Source: Acidobacteria bacterium AH-259-G07 (GTDB lineage Bacteria; Acidobacteriota; UBA6911; RPQK01; JADFOI01). Taken from it: a stretch of 9,745 nucleotides of DNA. A program made the translations under genes and the position numbers. Position 1 is the first letter of the stretch. Each line of letters opens with the position of its first letter. Where the stretch lies: NCBI GenBank assembly GCA_027717925.1, contig JALLON010000091.1:1-9745 (forward strand). The letters run 5' to 3'. Of the stretch, positions 1 through 7,307 are shown one piece after another. Below the pieces are notes generated by a model. It saw only the letters and a program-made list of their open reading frames with translations. It did not search any database and was not told the origin of the DNA.

Positions 1-1671
1 CGGTTTGCTCTCTGCTTTCTTTGTCTGACGCTATTCCTAGCTTGCACCGCCCCACCGGAATACGACCTGGTGATCCGCAATGGCCTGATGTACGACGGGA
101 GCGGATCGCCACCGTTCAAAGGCGACGTGGCCATCAACGGTGACACGATTGCCGCGATCGGATCTCTAGCCGGCCAGCGGGGACGAACGGAAATAGACGC
201 CAAGGGTCTGGCGGTTGCTCCCGGCTTTATCAACATGCTGAGTTGGGCCACCGAGTCGCTGATCGAGGATGGCCGCTCCCAAAGCAACATCCGCCAGGGA
301 GTCACCTTAGAGGTGTTCGGGGAAGGATCGTCCATGGGTCCACTCAATGAGTCCATGAAAAAGGAGATGAGCCAACGGCAAGGGGACATCAAATATGAAA
401 TCCCTTGGACAACGCTCGCCGAATATCTTGAACATCTCGTTGAGCGAGGAATCTCACCCAATGTCGCATCCTTTGTGGGGGCCACCACGGTGCGGGTCCA
501 CGTGCTTGGATATGAGGATCGCGCCCCCACGGCAGAAGAACTCGAGCAGATGCGTTCCCTGGTGCGGCAGGCCCTGCAAGAAGGCGCCCTCGGCGTGGGA
601 TCGTCACTCATCTATGCCCCTGCCTTTTACGCCGGTACTGAAGAGTTGACGGCACTTGCACAGGTCGCTGCCGAATACGGTGGGATGTACATTTCTCACA
701 TCAGGAGCGAAGGTAATCGACTTGTTGAAGCCGTCGAGGAACTGATCAGCCTTGCACGCAAGGCCCGCATTCGGGCTGAGATCTATCATCTGAAAGCAGC
801 GGGTGGGGAGAACTGGGACAAATTGAACACAGTCATTGAAAAGGTCGAGGCGGCGCGGGCCGAGGGGCTTCAAATTACCGCTGATATGTATACCTACACC
901 GCTGGAGCCACGGGTCTGGATGCGGCCATGCCTCCCTGGGTGCAGGAAGGAGGACACGAGGCCTGGGTAAAACGCCTGAAGGATCCGGCGATCCGACGGA
1001 GGGTCAGGCGCGAAATGTCGACACCGACAGATGATTGGGAAAATTTGTACTTGGCAGCGGGCTCGCCTGAGAAAGTTCTGCTTGTGGGATTCAAAAGCGA
1101 TTCACTGAAGCACTTGACCGGAAAGACCCTGGCCGAGGTGGCCGCCATGCGGCGTAAATCGCCCGAGGAAACCGCCATGGATCTCGTCATTGAAGACGAC
1201 AGTCGTGTCGGCACCGTCTACTTCCTGATGTCGGAAGAGAACATTCGAAAAAAGATTGCCCTTCCCTGGGTGAGCTTTGGATCGGATGCCGCATCGCTGG
1301 CACCGCAGGGCGTTTTCCGAAAATCGAACCCCCACCCTCGAGCCTACGGCAATTTTGCGCGGCTTCTGGGCAAATATGTACGCGAAGAAAGCGTCATTCC
1401 ACTTGAGGAAGCAGTCCGCCGCCTGACCTCACTTCCCGCTTCTAACCTTAAACTGGAGCACCGTGGCTTGCTGAAAATCGGCTATTTCGCTGATGTCATC
1501 ATATTTGATCCAGAAGCCATCCGCGATCATGCCGCCTTTGAGAATCCCCATCAGTACTCGACCGGCGTCGTCCACGTGCTCGTCAACGGTCAACAGGTAC
1601 TCAAAGACGGCGAACATACCGGCGCCACGCCTGGCCGTGTCATCCACGGCCCGGGCCGGAAAAATTCCTGA
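1..1671 (+). CDS. Amidohydrolase lipoprotein, N-acyl-D-amino-acid deacylase type (5' partial)
   Basis: The reading frame is open from base 1, so the gene starts left of the window; a GTG at 70 falls inside the mature protein and is not the true start. Codons 1-15 encode a hydrophobic stretch ending LFLAC, a plausible lipoprotein signal, followed by YDLVIRNGLMYDGSG, the usual N-terminal strand of amidohydrolases. Codons 74-82 read PGFINMLSW, where D-aminoacylases have PGFIDxHxH. ISHIRSEG (His 233), IYHLKAAGG (His 263) and FGSDA (Asp 429) match the later histidine and aspartate ligands of the family. The C-terminus (GYFADVIIFD, STGVVHVLVNG, TGATPGRVI) is typical and complete. Known members hydrolyse N-acyl-D-amino acids or related cyclic amides using zinc. 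Here the HxH pair and the usual cysteine are missing, so substrate and metal content are uncertain. No partner gene follows; the next 1 kb is debris. Confidence 0.88.
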   Translation, partial: RFALCFLCLTLFLACTAPPEYDLVIRNGLMYDGSGSPPFKGDVAINGDTIAAIGSLAGQRGRTEIDAKGLAVAPGFINMLSWATESLIEDGRSQSNIRQGVTLEVFGEGSSMGPLNESMKKEMSQRQGDIKYEIPWTTLAEYLEHLVERGISPNVASFVGATTVRVHVLGYEDRAPTAEELEQMRSLVRQALQEGALGVGSSLIYAPAFYAGTEELTALAQVAAEYGGMYISHIRSEGNRLVEAVEELISLARKARIRAEIYHLKAAGGENWDKLNTVIEKVEAARAEGLQITADMYTYTAGATGLDAAMPPWVQEGGHEAWVKRLKDPAIRRRVRREMSTPTDDWENLYLAAGSPEKVLLVGFKSDSLKHLTGKTLAEVAAMRRKSPEETAMDLVIEDDSRVGTVYFLMSEENIRKKIALPWVSFGSDAASLAPQGVFRKSNPHPRAYGNFARLLGKYVREESVIPLEEAVRRLTSLPASNLKLEHRGLLKIGYFADVIIFDPEAIRDHAAFENPHQYSTGVVHVLVNGQQVLKDGEHTGATPGRVIHGPGRKNS

Positions 1672-1965
1672 GAATGTCGAGCGACCAATGTTTCGCAGGC
1701 CAGGGGCAGGAAAAGGCCAACAGCTCAGGCCTGACGCTGGATCAAAAAGCCCGAAATGGTGAAGTGGGCCAGCGATCTTCGTGACCCCGATTTTCTCGCT
1801 GTAGCGTACCCTCGAGAGTGACAAATCACTGCAAATTACAGTCCCGAACGGCGGCACGCAAGGTCGGTCCTGGAAAGTGTGGGACCGGAAGACGCCGAGT
1901 GGCTAGACTTGGGCACACGATCACCACTAGAGCGACTCAGGCTGGATAGCTCTACGCTGCCCGTT
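1672..1965. other. Intergenic stretch without a recognisable gene
   Basis: Between the amidohydrolase stop and the transposase relic I see no convincing gene, RNA or terminator. A plus-strand frame is open from 1822 to 2013 without a good start or a recognisable product. The 10-mer GAAACGATCG lies just past the right edge at 1971 and again at 2021. The stretch may be the eroded flank of the transposase insertion, but that is inference. Confidence 0.4.
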
Positions 1966-2597
1966 TTAGTGAAACGATCGGTAGGTGGCGACGCCCGTGA
2001 TAGTAACCGATTCTGAGGTCGAAACGATCGCCAGGCTGCCCAGCGACGAGCTCGCGCTGAGGTGCAAGCCGGCGCGTGCCAGTATCTGCGCAATCCTGAC
2101 CTTGCCCATCGTAGGACAGAGCGTTTTCAGACGCTGTACGGCGTAGCGCACGAAGTCAGGAAATCGGTTGACCGGCTCGCGAAGCTGTAAGAGCGCTTTC
2201 TCGCCTCGTTCGTTAACCCGCTTCGACCACGACCCGATCGTTTCCGGAGTGACCAGAAAGGCCTCGGCTGTCTATTTGAGGGACCAGCCGCGGGTGGCGC
2301 GAACTTCCAGGATCGTCAGACGTTCGGTCGGAGTGTAGCGCGGTCGTTTGTGTGCCGCAATTGCAGCCATGCGGGTGTCCTTGATGCGAAGTTCTTCTCG
2401 CAGCAAGGCAATCTCTTCCTGCAAGCGATCGTTCTCGGCAGCTATCCGGACTCGAGCATTGATGCTGTTGGCGGCCCAACCGCGAGCATAGGTAATTGAA
2501 AAGTGAGCCAGTGAGATAATATCTGGATGACAGCTGACTTGACGTGCCAGGGCCAGCCTTTGGGAAGCGCAATTCTAAGTGGTTTCTGGGTCGGCAT
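1966..2597 (-). pseudogene. Decayed DDE (integrase-core) transposase, N-terminal part
   Basis: Reading down from 2597, the frame gives MPTQKPLRIALPKGWPWHVKSAVIQ in two steps, then must shift by one base near 2521-2530 to continue as ISLAHFSITYARGWAANSIN. A coiled coil follows (AENDRLQEEIALLREELRIK), then a helix-turn-helix with RYTPTERLTILEVRATRGWS and FLVTPETIGSW, and then PVNRFPDFVRYAVQRLKTLC. This pattern matches the N-terminal half of integrase-core transposases common in Planctomycetota and related groups (IS481/IS3-like; exact family not settled). A TAG stop at 2272-2274 sits where relatives usually have Gln, consistent with a CAG to TAG change. Similarity ends near 2050 (ARAGLHLSAS); after that the frame runs into unrelated sequence and stops at 1966, so the DDE catalytic domain is absent. 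With a stop, a frameshift and a truncation it cannot encode an active enzyme. I found no terminal inverted repeats. Confidence 0.8.
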
Positions 2598-2757
2598 CGT
2601 GCTCTCTGAGTTTTTCATTCTGGACTCGTGGAGAGACACGATAACATCAAAATTATCAGCGGCTTGCTCTCGGTCGACTCAGACCGAAAAATCGCTGAAC
2701 CACTTCAGGGGCAGAAGCAGCACATCCTCTGATACTCCCGCCGGTCCTTCGCGGGTT

Positions 2758-5484
2758 CTATGCCCGGCACAGGTCAAAGTAAGGCTGATTGGCGAGATCC
2801 GCCTCGAAGCCCGGGTACAGCCAAGCGTATCCATCGCCGTTATGCAGTTCAAAGTAGTACATCAGAGGAAAAGCTGAATTCGTGTAATCGCCGGGAATGG
2901 TGTAAGTCCAGGTGCCGCCTTTGCCGGTCATCTCTTCAATTTGGTAAGCCTCCACCTGGTTCACGTGCCGGTAGTGGAGCTTGACCGTCTGGACTTTGCT
3001 GCTTCTTGAAGACAGAACGATGTCCAATGGTTGGCCCGGATGATATCTGGTGGGTACGTGGTGCTCGCATTCGGGTGTGGCCAGCCGCGGTAGCAGCCAT
3101 TCCGAGGCAGCCTGACTCGGACCCTTTAGTGTCGATGCCGATCGGTCCCCTTTCTCCTTCAGGAGCCGCTCCATATACTTCAGATCCTGATCGATAGCGG
3201 GCAGACGGTCCGCCCAATGACCACGCCGGTGCGGCAACTGGCCAAAAGCCAAGTCGTCCACATAGGCGCCGCGTGTTCGTTTCACAATTCCGGACCAGGC
3301 TTCGCGGGCGGCCCGGTAGAAGTAGACGGCATCGCGCAAGGAGTCCAGATCGCCTTTCTTTTCATAGAGGGTGTACGCGATCCCGGACCGCATTTTCTCG
3401 GCGAAAAACATCCCCAATCCGTTGTGAACGGCTATGTCGAGAAACAAGCGTCTCATGGAGGAATCCTTGGGGTTGGGGACACTCGCCCTGGCCTGGGAAA
3501 TCTGTTCCGCCGAAATCTTGGCGAAGCCTTCCAGCAAGTCCGCTACATTGGCTGGTGAATACCTGCCGCTGGGTTGGCCGTTGATCAGCTCATCTACAAA
3601 CTCGTTGATCGGGGAAAACATGGCCGGGTCGAGAGGGCTCACCCGTCCGAACACTCTCGGGATTGGTGTATCCCGATAAGGATGTGGGAGCTTCTCATCG
3701 GCGATGGGCATGTTGGTATACATCTCAGGCCAGTAGGTCATGGCGGACGCCGACGGCAAGTGCGCCGAGGTGATTAGCGGAAGGATACGACTCGCCTGCC
3801 CCAGGGAAACCTCAACCGAAGATGCTGCCGCGCCGAACTCCGTGCGCAGGTAACGCCGATAGGATTCGGGATTGGCATCAGGATCGTAGAGGTGTCTACC
3901 CCAGACTCTGTAGCTGTAAAGGTACTTGCGCCAGTCTCCATCCTCAGGGACCAGGGAGTTGTCGGCGTAGATGCGCCGCTCGGGTGACACCCCCGAACCC
4001 TGTCGGCCTTTGAAGCACAACGGTTCACATACTTCCATACCGAGGCTGCCGCAAAAGCTGGCATGACGCCCATAGCCCGAGGCCAGGGCCGGATCCGCCC
4101 ACAGGAGTACCTTCTGCTTGCCAGGCCAAACGCGGTGGTACACTCCGTACTCCCGGTCCTCTAAGAGGTAATCGGAGTAGCCATATCGAGCCGTGCTGTT
4201 CCGCGGACTGCGGGTGGAGCTGGGCGCTGGCACGCGTTCCCGCTCGCGCATGGCTGCCTGGTGTGAGGGCAAGCCCATGTGTTCCGCCGACAGTTTTGTG
4301 GAGACCCGCACCGGTTGTCCGGTATCCAGCGCCATCTGGATCTGCTCAAAGGTGATCCCTTTGGCATGCAGGTCCATTTCAACGCGACGCCCGCAATCGG
4401 CCACACCTTGAAAAACCGTTTCCCAAAAGCTGCGGGAGCCATCTGGGACACCGCTCTCGGAATGAGCGCGAAAAGTGATTCCGTCGATGGCCGGGCAGGC
4501 CTGGAGAAGGGTGCGGAGCGCATCGCGGCAGTACTGCGCATGGTTGGCGTCTGTCAGGCCGTCAATCACGTAGTTGACATTCGGACTATCGAAGCATTCG
4601 TACGAGTGCCCCCAGAGGCCCAGCTGAAAATGCAGCCCGCGTGTCGCCGCTTCGTTGCTGATGAACTGTAGCATCTCGAGATTGCGTTCCCGTTCCCCAG
4701 AGGGCAAACCGTTAACAGTTACCCGGTAGCCGGGAACGGAGACCAGATACGGATAAGCGAAAATGAAGTAAGAATCGAGGACCTCATTGGGAAAGTCGTA
4801 GCCCAGCCCCAGCGTCAAGGAAAAGCGGTTGAAGCGCTGGGTCATGAGCATGGACAGATATTCTTTCCAAAAGGACTTGTCGTAAAACCACGGTTTATCT
4901 TCGATATCGCTCACAAAGAGTCGCGTCATGCTGCGAATTGAATTGGCCGGCTGCTCGACCGAATGGTCAATGCCTCGAAGCATGGCCACCGGATCGCCGG
5001 CGTGAGTGATACGATCGGCTAGCTCCAGCATGCCATAGGTCAAGCCGCGCACATCGGACCCGGTCACCATCAGGGCCGGTTCATTCCGGACATTTGCGGC
5101 CACCAGCGCCAAGGACTCCGCGATGGTTGGAATGGACACGCCTGCGCGATCCGTTATCTGACGGACCAGTTTCGATCCGCTAGGGGCAACGATAATGCGC
5201 TCCCCTTCTTGGTGGATCTGGTCGAGATTGTAATGGATCTGTGCGGAAAGATTCCTCTCTTGGAGTGCGCTTTGCAACTGCCCGACAGCCCAGCGGATCG
5301 GCGGCCGTTTCAAGGTGGTGTCTGAAGCATCAGAGAGAACAAAGATGGTTACTTTGCGACCTTGTGCCCAGGCTCCGCTGGTAAACACCGGGCTGGAGGC
5401 CACCGCTGTGACGGCAGCAATGTCCTTGATAAACTCTCGGCGCGTTTTTACTCGCCCGCCCGACTCGTTGCTTGTATCAGTCAT
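2758..5484 (-). CDS. Tat-exported glycoside-hydrolase-like protein of uncertain family
   Basis: This is a 908-residue protein starting at ATG 5484; the TTG just before it is a poorer start. Residues 14-20 (TRREFIK) and the following hydrophobic run ending AWA-Q near 40 form a twin-arginine signal, so it is folded before export. Residues about 45-175 resemble the non-catalytic N-terminal domain of GH20/GH67-type enzymes (IIVAPSGS, SLALVAANV, DVRGLTYGMLELAD). Residues about 185-500 look like a TIM barrel: RSMTRLFVSD, FNRFSLTLGLGYDFP, RGLHFQLGLWGHSYE, CPAIDGITFRAHSESG (Glu 343, a possible catalytic acid) and EMDLHAKGI. The last 100 residues look like a beta-sandwich (YHPGQPLDIVLSS, VKLHYRHVN, FPLMYYFEL). 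I recall similar proteins in environmental bacteria, sometimes labelled alpha-glucuronidase-like, but know of no characterised member; substrate and catalysis are inference. It lies 16 bases after the frameshifted sulfatase, suggesting co-transcription and a sulfated-glycan substrate. No clear Shine-Dalgarno site precedes the start. Confidence 0.85.
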   Translation of the reverse strand: MTDTSNESGGRVKTRREFIKDIAAVTAVASSPVFTSGAWAQGRKVTIFVLSDASDTTLKRPPIRWAVGQLQSALQERNLSAQIHYNLDQIHQEGERIIVAPSGSKLVRQITDRAGVSIPTIAESLALVAANVRNEPALMVTGSDVRGLTYGMLELADRITHAGDPVAMLRGIDHSVEQPANSIRSMTRLFVSDIEDKPWFYDKSFWKEYLSMLMTQRFNRFSLTLGLGYDFPNEVLDSYFIFAYPYLVSVPGYRVTVNGLPSGERERNLEMLQFISNEAATRGLHFQLGLWGHSYECFDSPNVNYVIDGLTDANHAQYCRDALRTLLQACPAIDGITFRAHSESGVPDGSRSFWETVFQGVADCGRRVEMDLHAKGITFEQIQMALDTGQPVRVSTKLSAEHMGLPSHQAAMRERERVPAPSSTRSPRNSTARYGYSDYLLEDREYGVYHRVWPGKQKVLLWADPALASGYGRHASFCGSLGMEVCEPLCFKGRQGSGVSPERRIYADNSLVPEDGDWRKYLYSYRVWGRHLYDPDANPESYRRYLRTEFGAAASSVEVSLGQASRILPLITSAHLPSASAMTYWPEMYTNMPIADEKLPHPYRDTPIPRVFGRVSPLDPAMFSPINEFVDELINGQPSGRYSPANVADLLEGFAKISAEQISQARASVPNPKDSSMRRLFLDIAVHNGLGMFFAEKMRSGIAYTLYEKKGDLDSLRDAVYFYRAAREAWSGIVKRTRGAYVDDLAFGQLPHRRGHWADRLPAIDQDLKYMERLLKEKGDRSASTLKGPSQAASEWLLPRLATPECEHHVPTRYHPGQPLDIVLSSRSSKVQTVKLHYRHVNQVEAYQIEEMTGKGGTWTYTIPGDYTNSAFPLMYYFELHNGDGYAWLYPGFEADLANQPYFDLCRA

Positions 5485-5500
5485 CAATTGGAAAATTAGA

Positions 5501-6676
5501 TTACTTACCTTCGGCCGCCCATTTTTTCATCAGGGCAATGTTGCGGGTCAAAACGCTTCTCTGCTCGGGATCATCATCCTCGGCGTTAATATATACGGCC
5601 ATGTCACTGTCGTACCTAGCTTCCGATTCCGGGCCGTGGTCATTCGTACGTTTCATCCAATTGTCCAAGCGCTTTCTCAAGTTTTTCAGTCGAGTTTGAT
5701 GTTTGGGGTCCGCAGCCAGGTTGTGGATTTCAAAAGGATCGTTTTTCAGATCATAGAGTTCCTCCTCGGGGCGAGTGGGGGTAAATAATAGTTCCTGCGT
5801 TTTATTCAGTGTGCCAGCCGCATGAGCCTCTCGCAGAGCTTTAATAATATCTTTTCCATCCTTGTATTGGTTTGGTTGCAGGTGGGGGCGATTGGGCAGG
5901 AAGTTGCGTATATATTTGTAGCGTGCTGTACGCAATCCTCGCAGGTGCTCAACCGTTTCATCGCATCGGTCGCGGGCGGCAAAAATAGTGGTCCGTTTTT
6001 TATAATCTTTGCTGAGGATATCCTTAGCCTGCATATATTCGGGGATATCAATTCCGGCGAGTCCGAGTGAAAGGGCTGCGATATCGATGTGCTCAACTAA
6101 ATCGTCACGGACCTGCCCGGCTTTAATGGTGGGTCCAGCTATAACCAGGGGCACATGCAGGCCTTCCTCATATAAAAACTGTTTACCCCTGGCATGGCTT
6201 ATTCCGTGGTCGGTCATAAATAAAACCACCGTATTTTCATAATCGCCTTCCTCTTTCAGCCGCTCGATTATGTCACCGACAAATTTGTCAGTTAGACGGA
6301 CTGTATCGAGGTAGGCGGCCCAATCTTCTAAAATCACCGGATCGTTCGGATAATAAGGTGGAAGCTTCACTTTGGCGGAATCCGTTTTGCTGCCCAACAG
6401 ATTCTCAACACGGGCGGCGAGTTTTCTGAAAGATTCCAAAGATCTTGCGCGATGTTTTCCTCCGGGGAGGTGGATCTGTGCGAAGAAGGGTTGGCCGGAT
6501 TTACGCTTACTCCAGTCGGGTCCGTCGTACATGGCGCTGTCCCATTCGAAGTTGTAGTCGGTCTTCCCCAAGGTGGTTCGATCTCTGTTGGGCCACCCGG
6601 TTATAGCTGTGTAGTAGCCGGCTTCTTGAAACAGTTCCGGGATCGGCCGAATGCCGTCGGGCAGATGGATCTTCAT
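5501..6676 (-). CDS. Sulfatase, C-terminal part of a frameshifted gene
   Basis: This 391-codon frame carries most of an S1-type sulfatase but lacks the N-terminal metal site and the catalytic cysteine, which are encoded in another frame immediately upstream (6673-6987). The join falls inside a segment that reads GRGE-MKIHLPDG once one base is restored near 6681, so the ATG at 6676 is probably not a real start. Family motifs are FFAQIHLPGGKHRAR, LFMTDHG (Asp 156, His 157, metal ligands of the alkaline-phosphatase fold), GKQFLYEEGLHVPL (Lys 165, His 174) and a C-terminal ELYDLKNDPFEIHNLA, typical of sulfatases. The restored protein would be about 495 residues, normal for the family. Sulfatases hydrolyse sulfate esters of glycans or small molecules. 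The stop at 5501 lies 16 bases before the Tat-exported protein. This stretch is visibly richer in A and T than both flanking genes. Confidence 0.85.
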   Translation of the reverse strand: MKIHLPDGIRPIPELFQEAGYYTAITGWPNRDRTTLGKTDYNFEWDSAMYDGPDWSKRKSGQPFFAQIHLPGGKHRARSLESFRKLAARVENLLGSKTDSAKVKLPPYYPNDPVILEDWAAYLDTVRLTDKFVGDIIERLKEEGDYENTVVLFMTDHGISHARGKQFLYEEGLHVPLVIAGPTIKAGQVRDDLVEHIDIAALSLGLAGIDIPEYMQAKDILSKDYKKRTTIFAARDRCDETVEHLRGLRTARYKYIRNFLPNRPHLQPNQYKDGKDIIKALREAHAAGTLNKTQELLFTPTRPEEELYDLKNDPFEIHNLAADPKHQTRLKNLRKRLDNWMKRTNDHGPESEARYDSDMAVYINAEDDDPEQRSVLTRNIALMKKWAAEGK

Positions 6677-6987
6677 TTCACTCGACCGCTGCGGTGGTGA
6701 TGAGCGCCTATGGATGTCTGGTACATACCCGTGATAAATGCTGAGCGGTTGGTAGAACAGACCGGCGCAGTAACAAATGCTTTGGTGAACATGACCCCGT
6801 TGCTCGCCAACTTATCTACGTGTGGAGTCTCAATCAGGGTTTCTCCATACGAGGAGAAATTGGCCGACATATCATCGATGATAATCCAGAGAATATTTGG
6901 TCTGGATGAATCCGCGGCGCTTAGAGTCAGCCCAAACAGTACTCCTGCGGCTAGAATAAGAAAGTTGATACTTCTTTTTGTTTTCAT
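6673..6987 (-). CDS. Sulfatase, N-terminal part of a frameshifted gene
   Basis: Start ATG 6987 gives MKTKRSINFLILAAGVLFG, a Sec signal peptide with likely cleavage after LSA near residue 24. The same frame stays open up to 7107, but that extension has no family features. The mature part begins RPNILWIIIDDM (metal ligands Asp 38 and 39) and continues ETPHVDKLASNGVMFTKAF, standard for sulfatases. APVCSTNRSAFITG follows, with Cys 77 in the position oxidised to formylglycine and Arg 81 as its partner. The motif is CSTNR, with Thr where most members have Pro or Ala. The frame ends HHHRSGRVK then TGA at 6673, overlapping the ATG of the next frame by four bases. Adding one G after the codon for Arg restores GRGEMKIHLPDG and joins the halves. 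A real mutation, a sequencing or assembly error, or translational coupling are all possible; the first two are likelier because neither half alone holds all catalytic residues. Confidence 0.82.
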   Translation of the reverse strand: MKTKRSINFLILAAGVLFGLTLSAADSSRPNILWIIIDDMSANFSSYGETLIETPHVDKLASNGVMFTKAFVTAPVCSTNRSAFITGMYQTSIGAHHHRSGRVK

Positions 6988-7159
6988 CAGCTGCTCAGTT
7001 CTTCGCGAACCCTTTCCAAGGCCGCTTTGGTCAAGGCTATGCCTTCCATTTCGGAATGCTTTGAGCCTTCGTATTAGTATAATGATTGTTGAAGATAGGT
7101 TTTTCATTTGAGGAATACTTTTATGTACGAAAGGAACTGTTTAACCTAAATTCCATTCT

Positions 7160-7307
7160 ATGAAAACCCTAAGATTCTTTCTTCTATTCATTTTCCTGTT
7201 CTCAAACACGGGGCTTTCTGCCCAGGAGGCCCAGGTTGCGGACGGGAAGACTCCGGAAAACTGGGTGGATCTCTATGAACCCCACGCAGATGACGAAATG
7301 CCCTACA
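7160..7307 (+). pseudogene. N-terminal fragment of a secreted, esterase-like protein
   Basis: ATG 7160 begins MKTLRFFLLFIFLFSNTGLS, a clear Sec signal peptide with likely cleavage after LSA. It is followed by GKTPENWVDLYEPHADDEMPY, which resembles the start of secreted alpha/beta-hydrolase esterases in which a phrase like MPYRLMKP precedes the catalytic domain. That identification rests on about 20 residues and is tentative. Right after the Tyr codon the sequence becomes the antisense of the sulfatase on the other strand, whose stop codon occupies 7303-7305. The plus-strand frame runs on to 7507, but that part is only the complement of the sulfatase. The catalytic domain is therefore absent, and I did not find it elsewhere in the window. 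It is best read as the broken left end of a gene interrupted by a rearrangement. Confidence 0.55.

Noticed and set aside
1822..2013. Plus-strand open frame of 64 codons without a start
   Set aside because: It has no ATG start, no ribosome site and no recognisable product, and it overlaps the end of the transposase relic.
1971..2030. Direct repeat GAAACGATCG, two copies 50 bases apart
   Set aside because: Only ten bases match and there is no link to an element end, so chance or decay is as likely as a target duplication.
2213..2572. 119-codon minus-strand open frame
   Set aside because: It is out of frame with the transposase similarity and looks like a shadow; the true frame carries the coiled coil and helix-turn-helix.
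2737..2755. CCCGC/GCGGG stem just past the stop of the Tat-exported gene
   Set aside because: The stem is five base pairs with a nine-base loop and no T-run on the minus strand, too weak to call a terminator.
3217..4671. Several plus-strand open frames inside the Tat-exported gene
   Set aside because: They are antisense shadows of a long, well-ordered reading frame in a G/C-rich gene.
7078..7083. TATAAT on the plus strand upstream of the esterase-like fragment
   Set aside because: No -35 box at suitable spacing and no TG extension, and the downstream gene is broken.
6987..7107. Upstream extension of the sulfatase N-terminus to 7107
   Set aside because: The extra 40 residues precede a good signal peptide and show no family features; ATG 6987 fits better.
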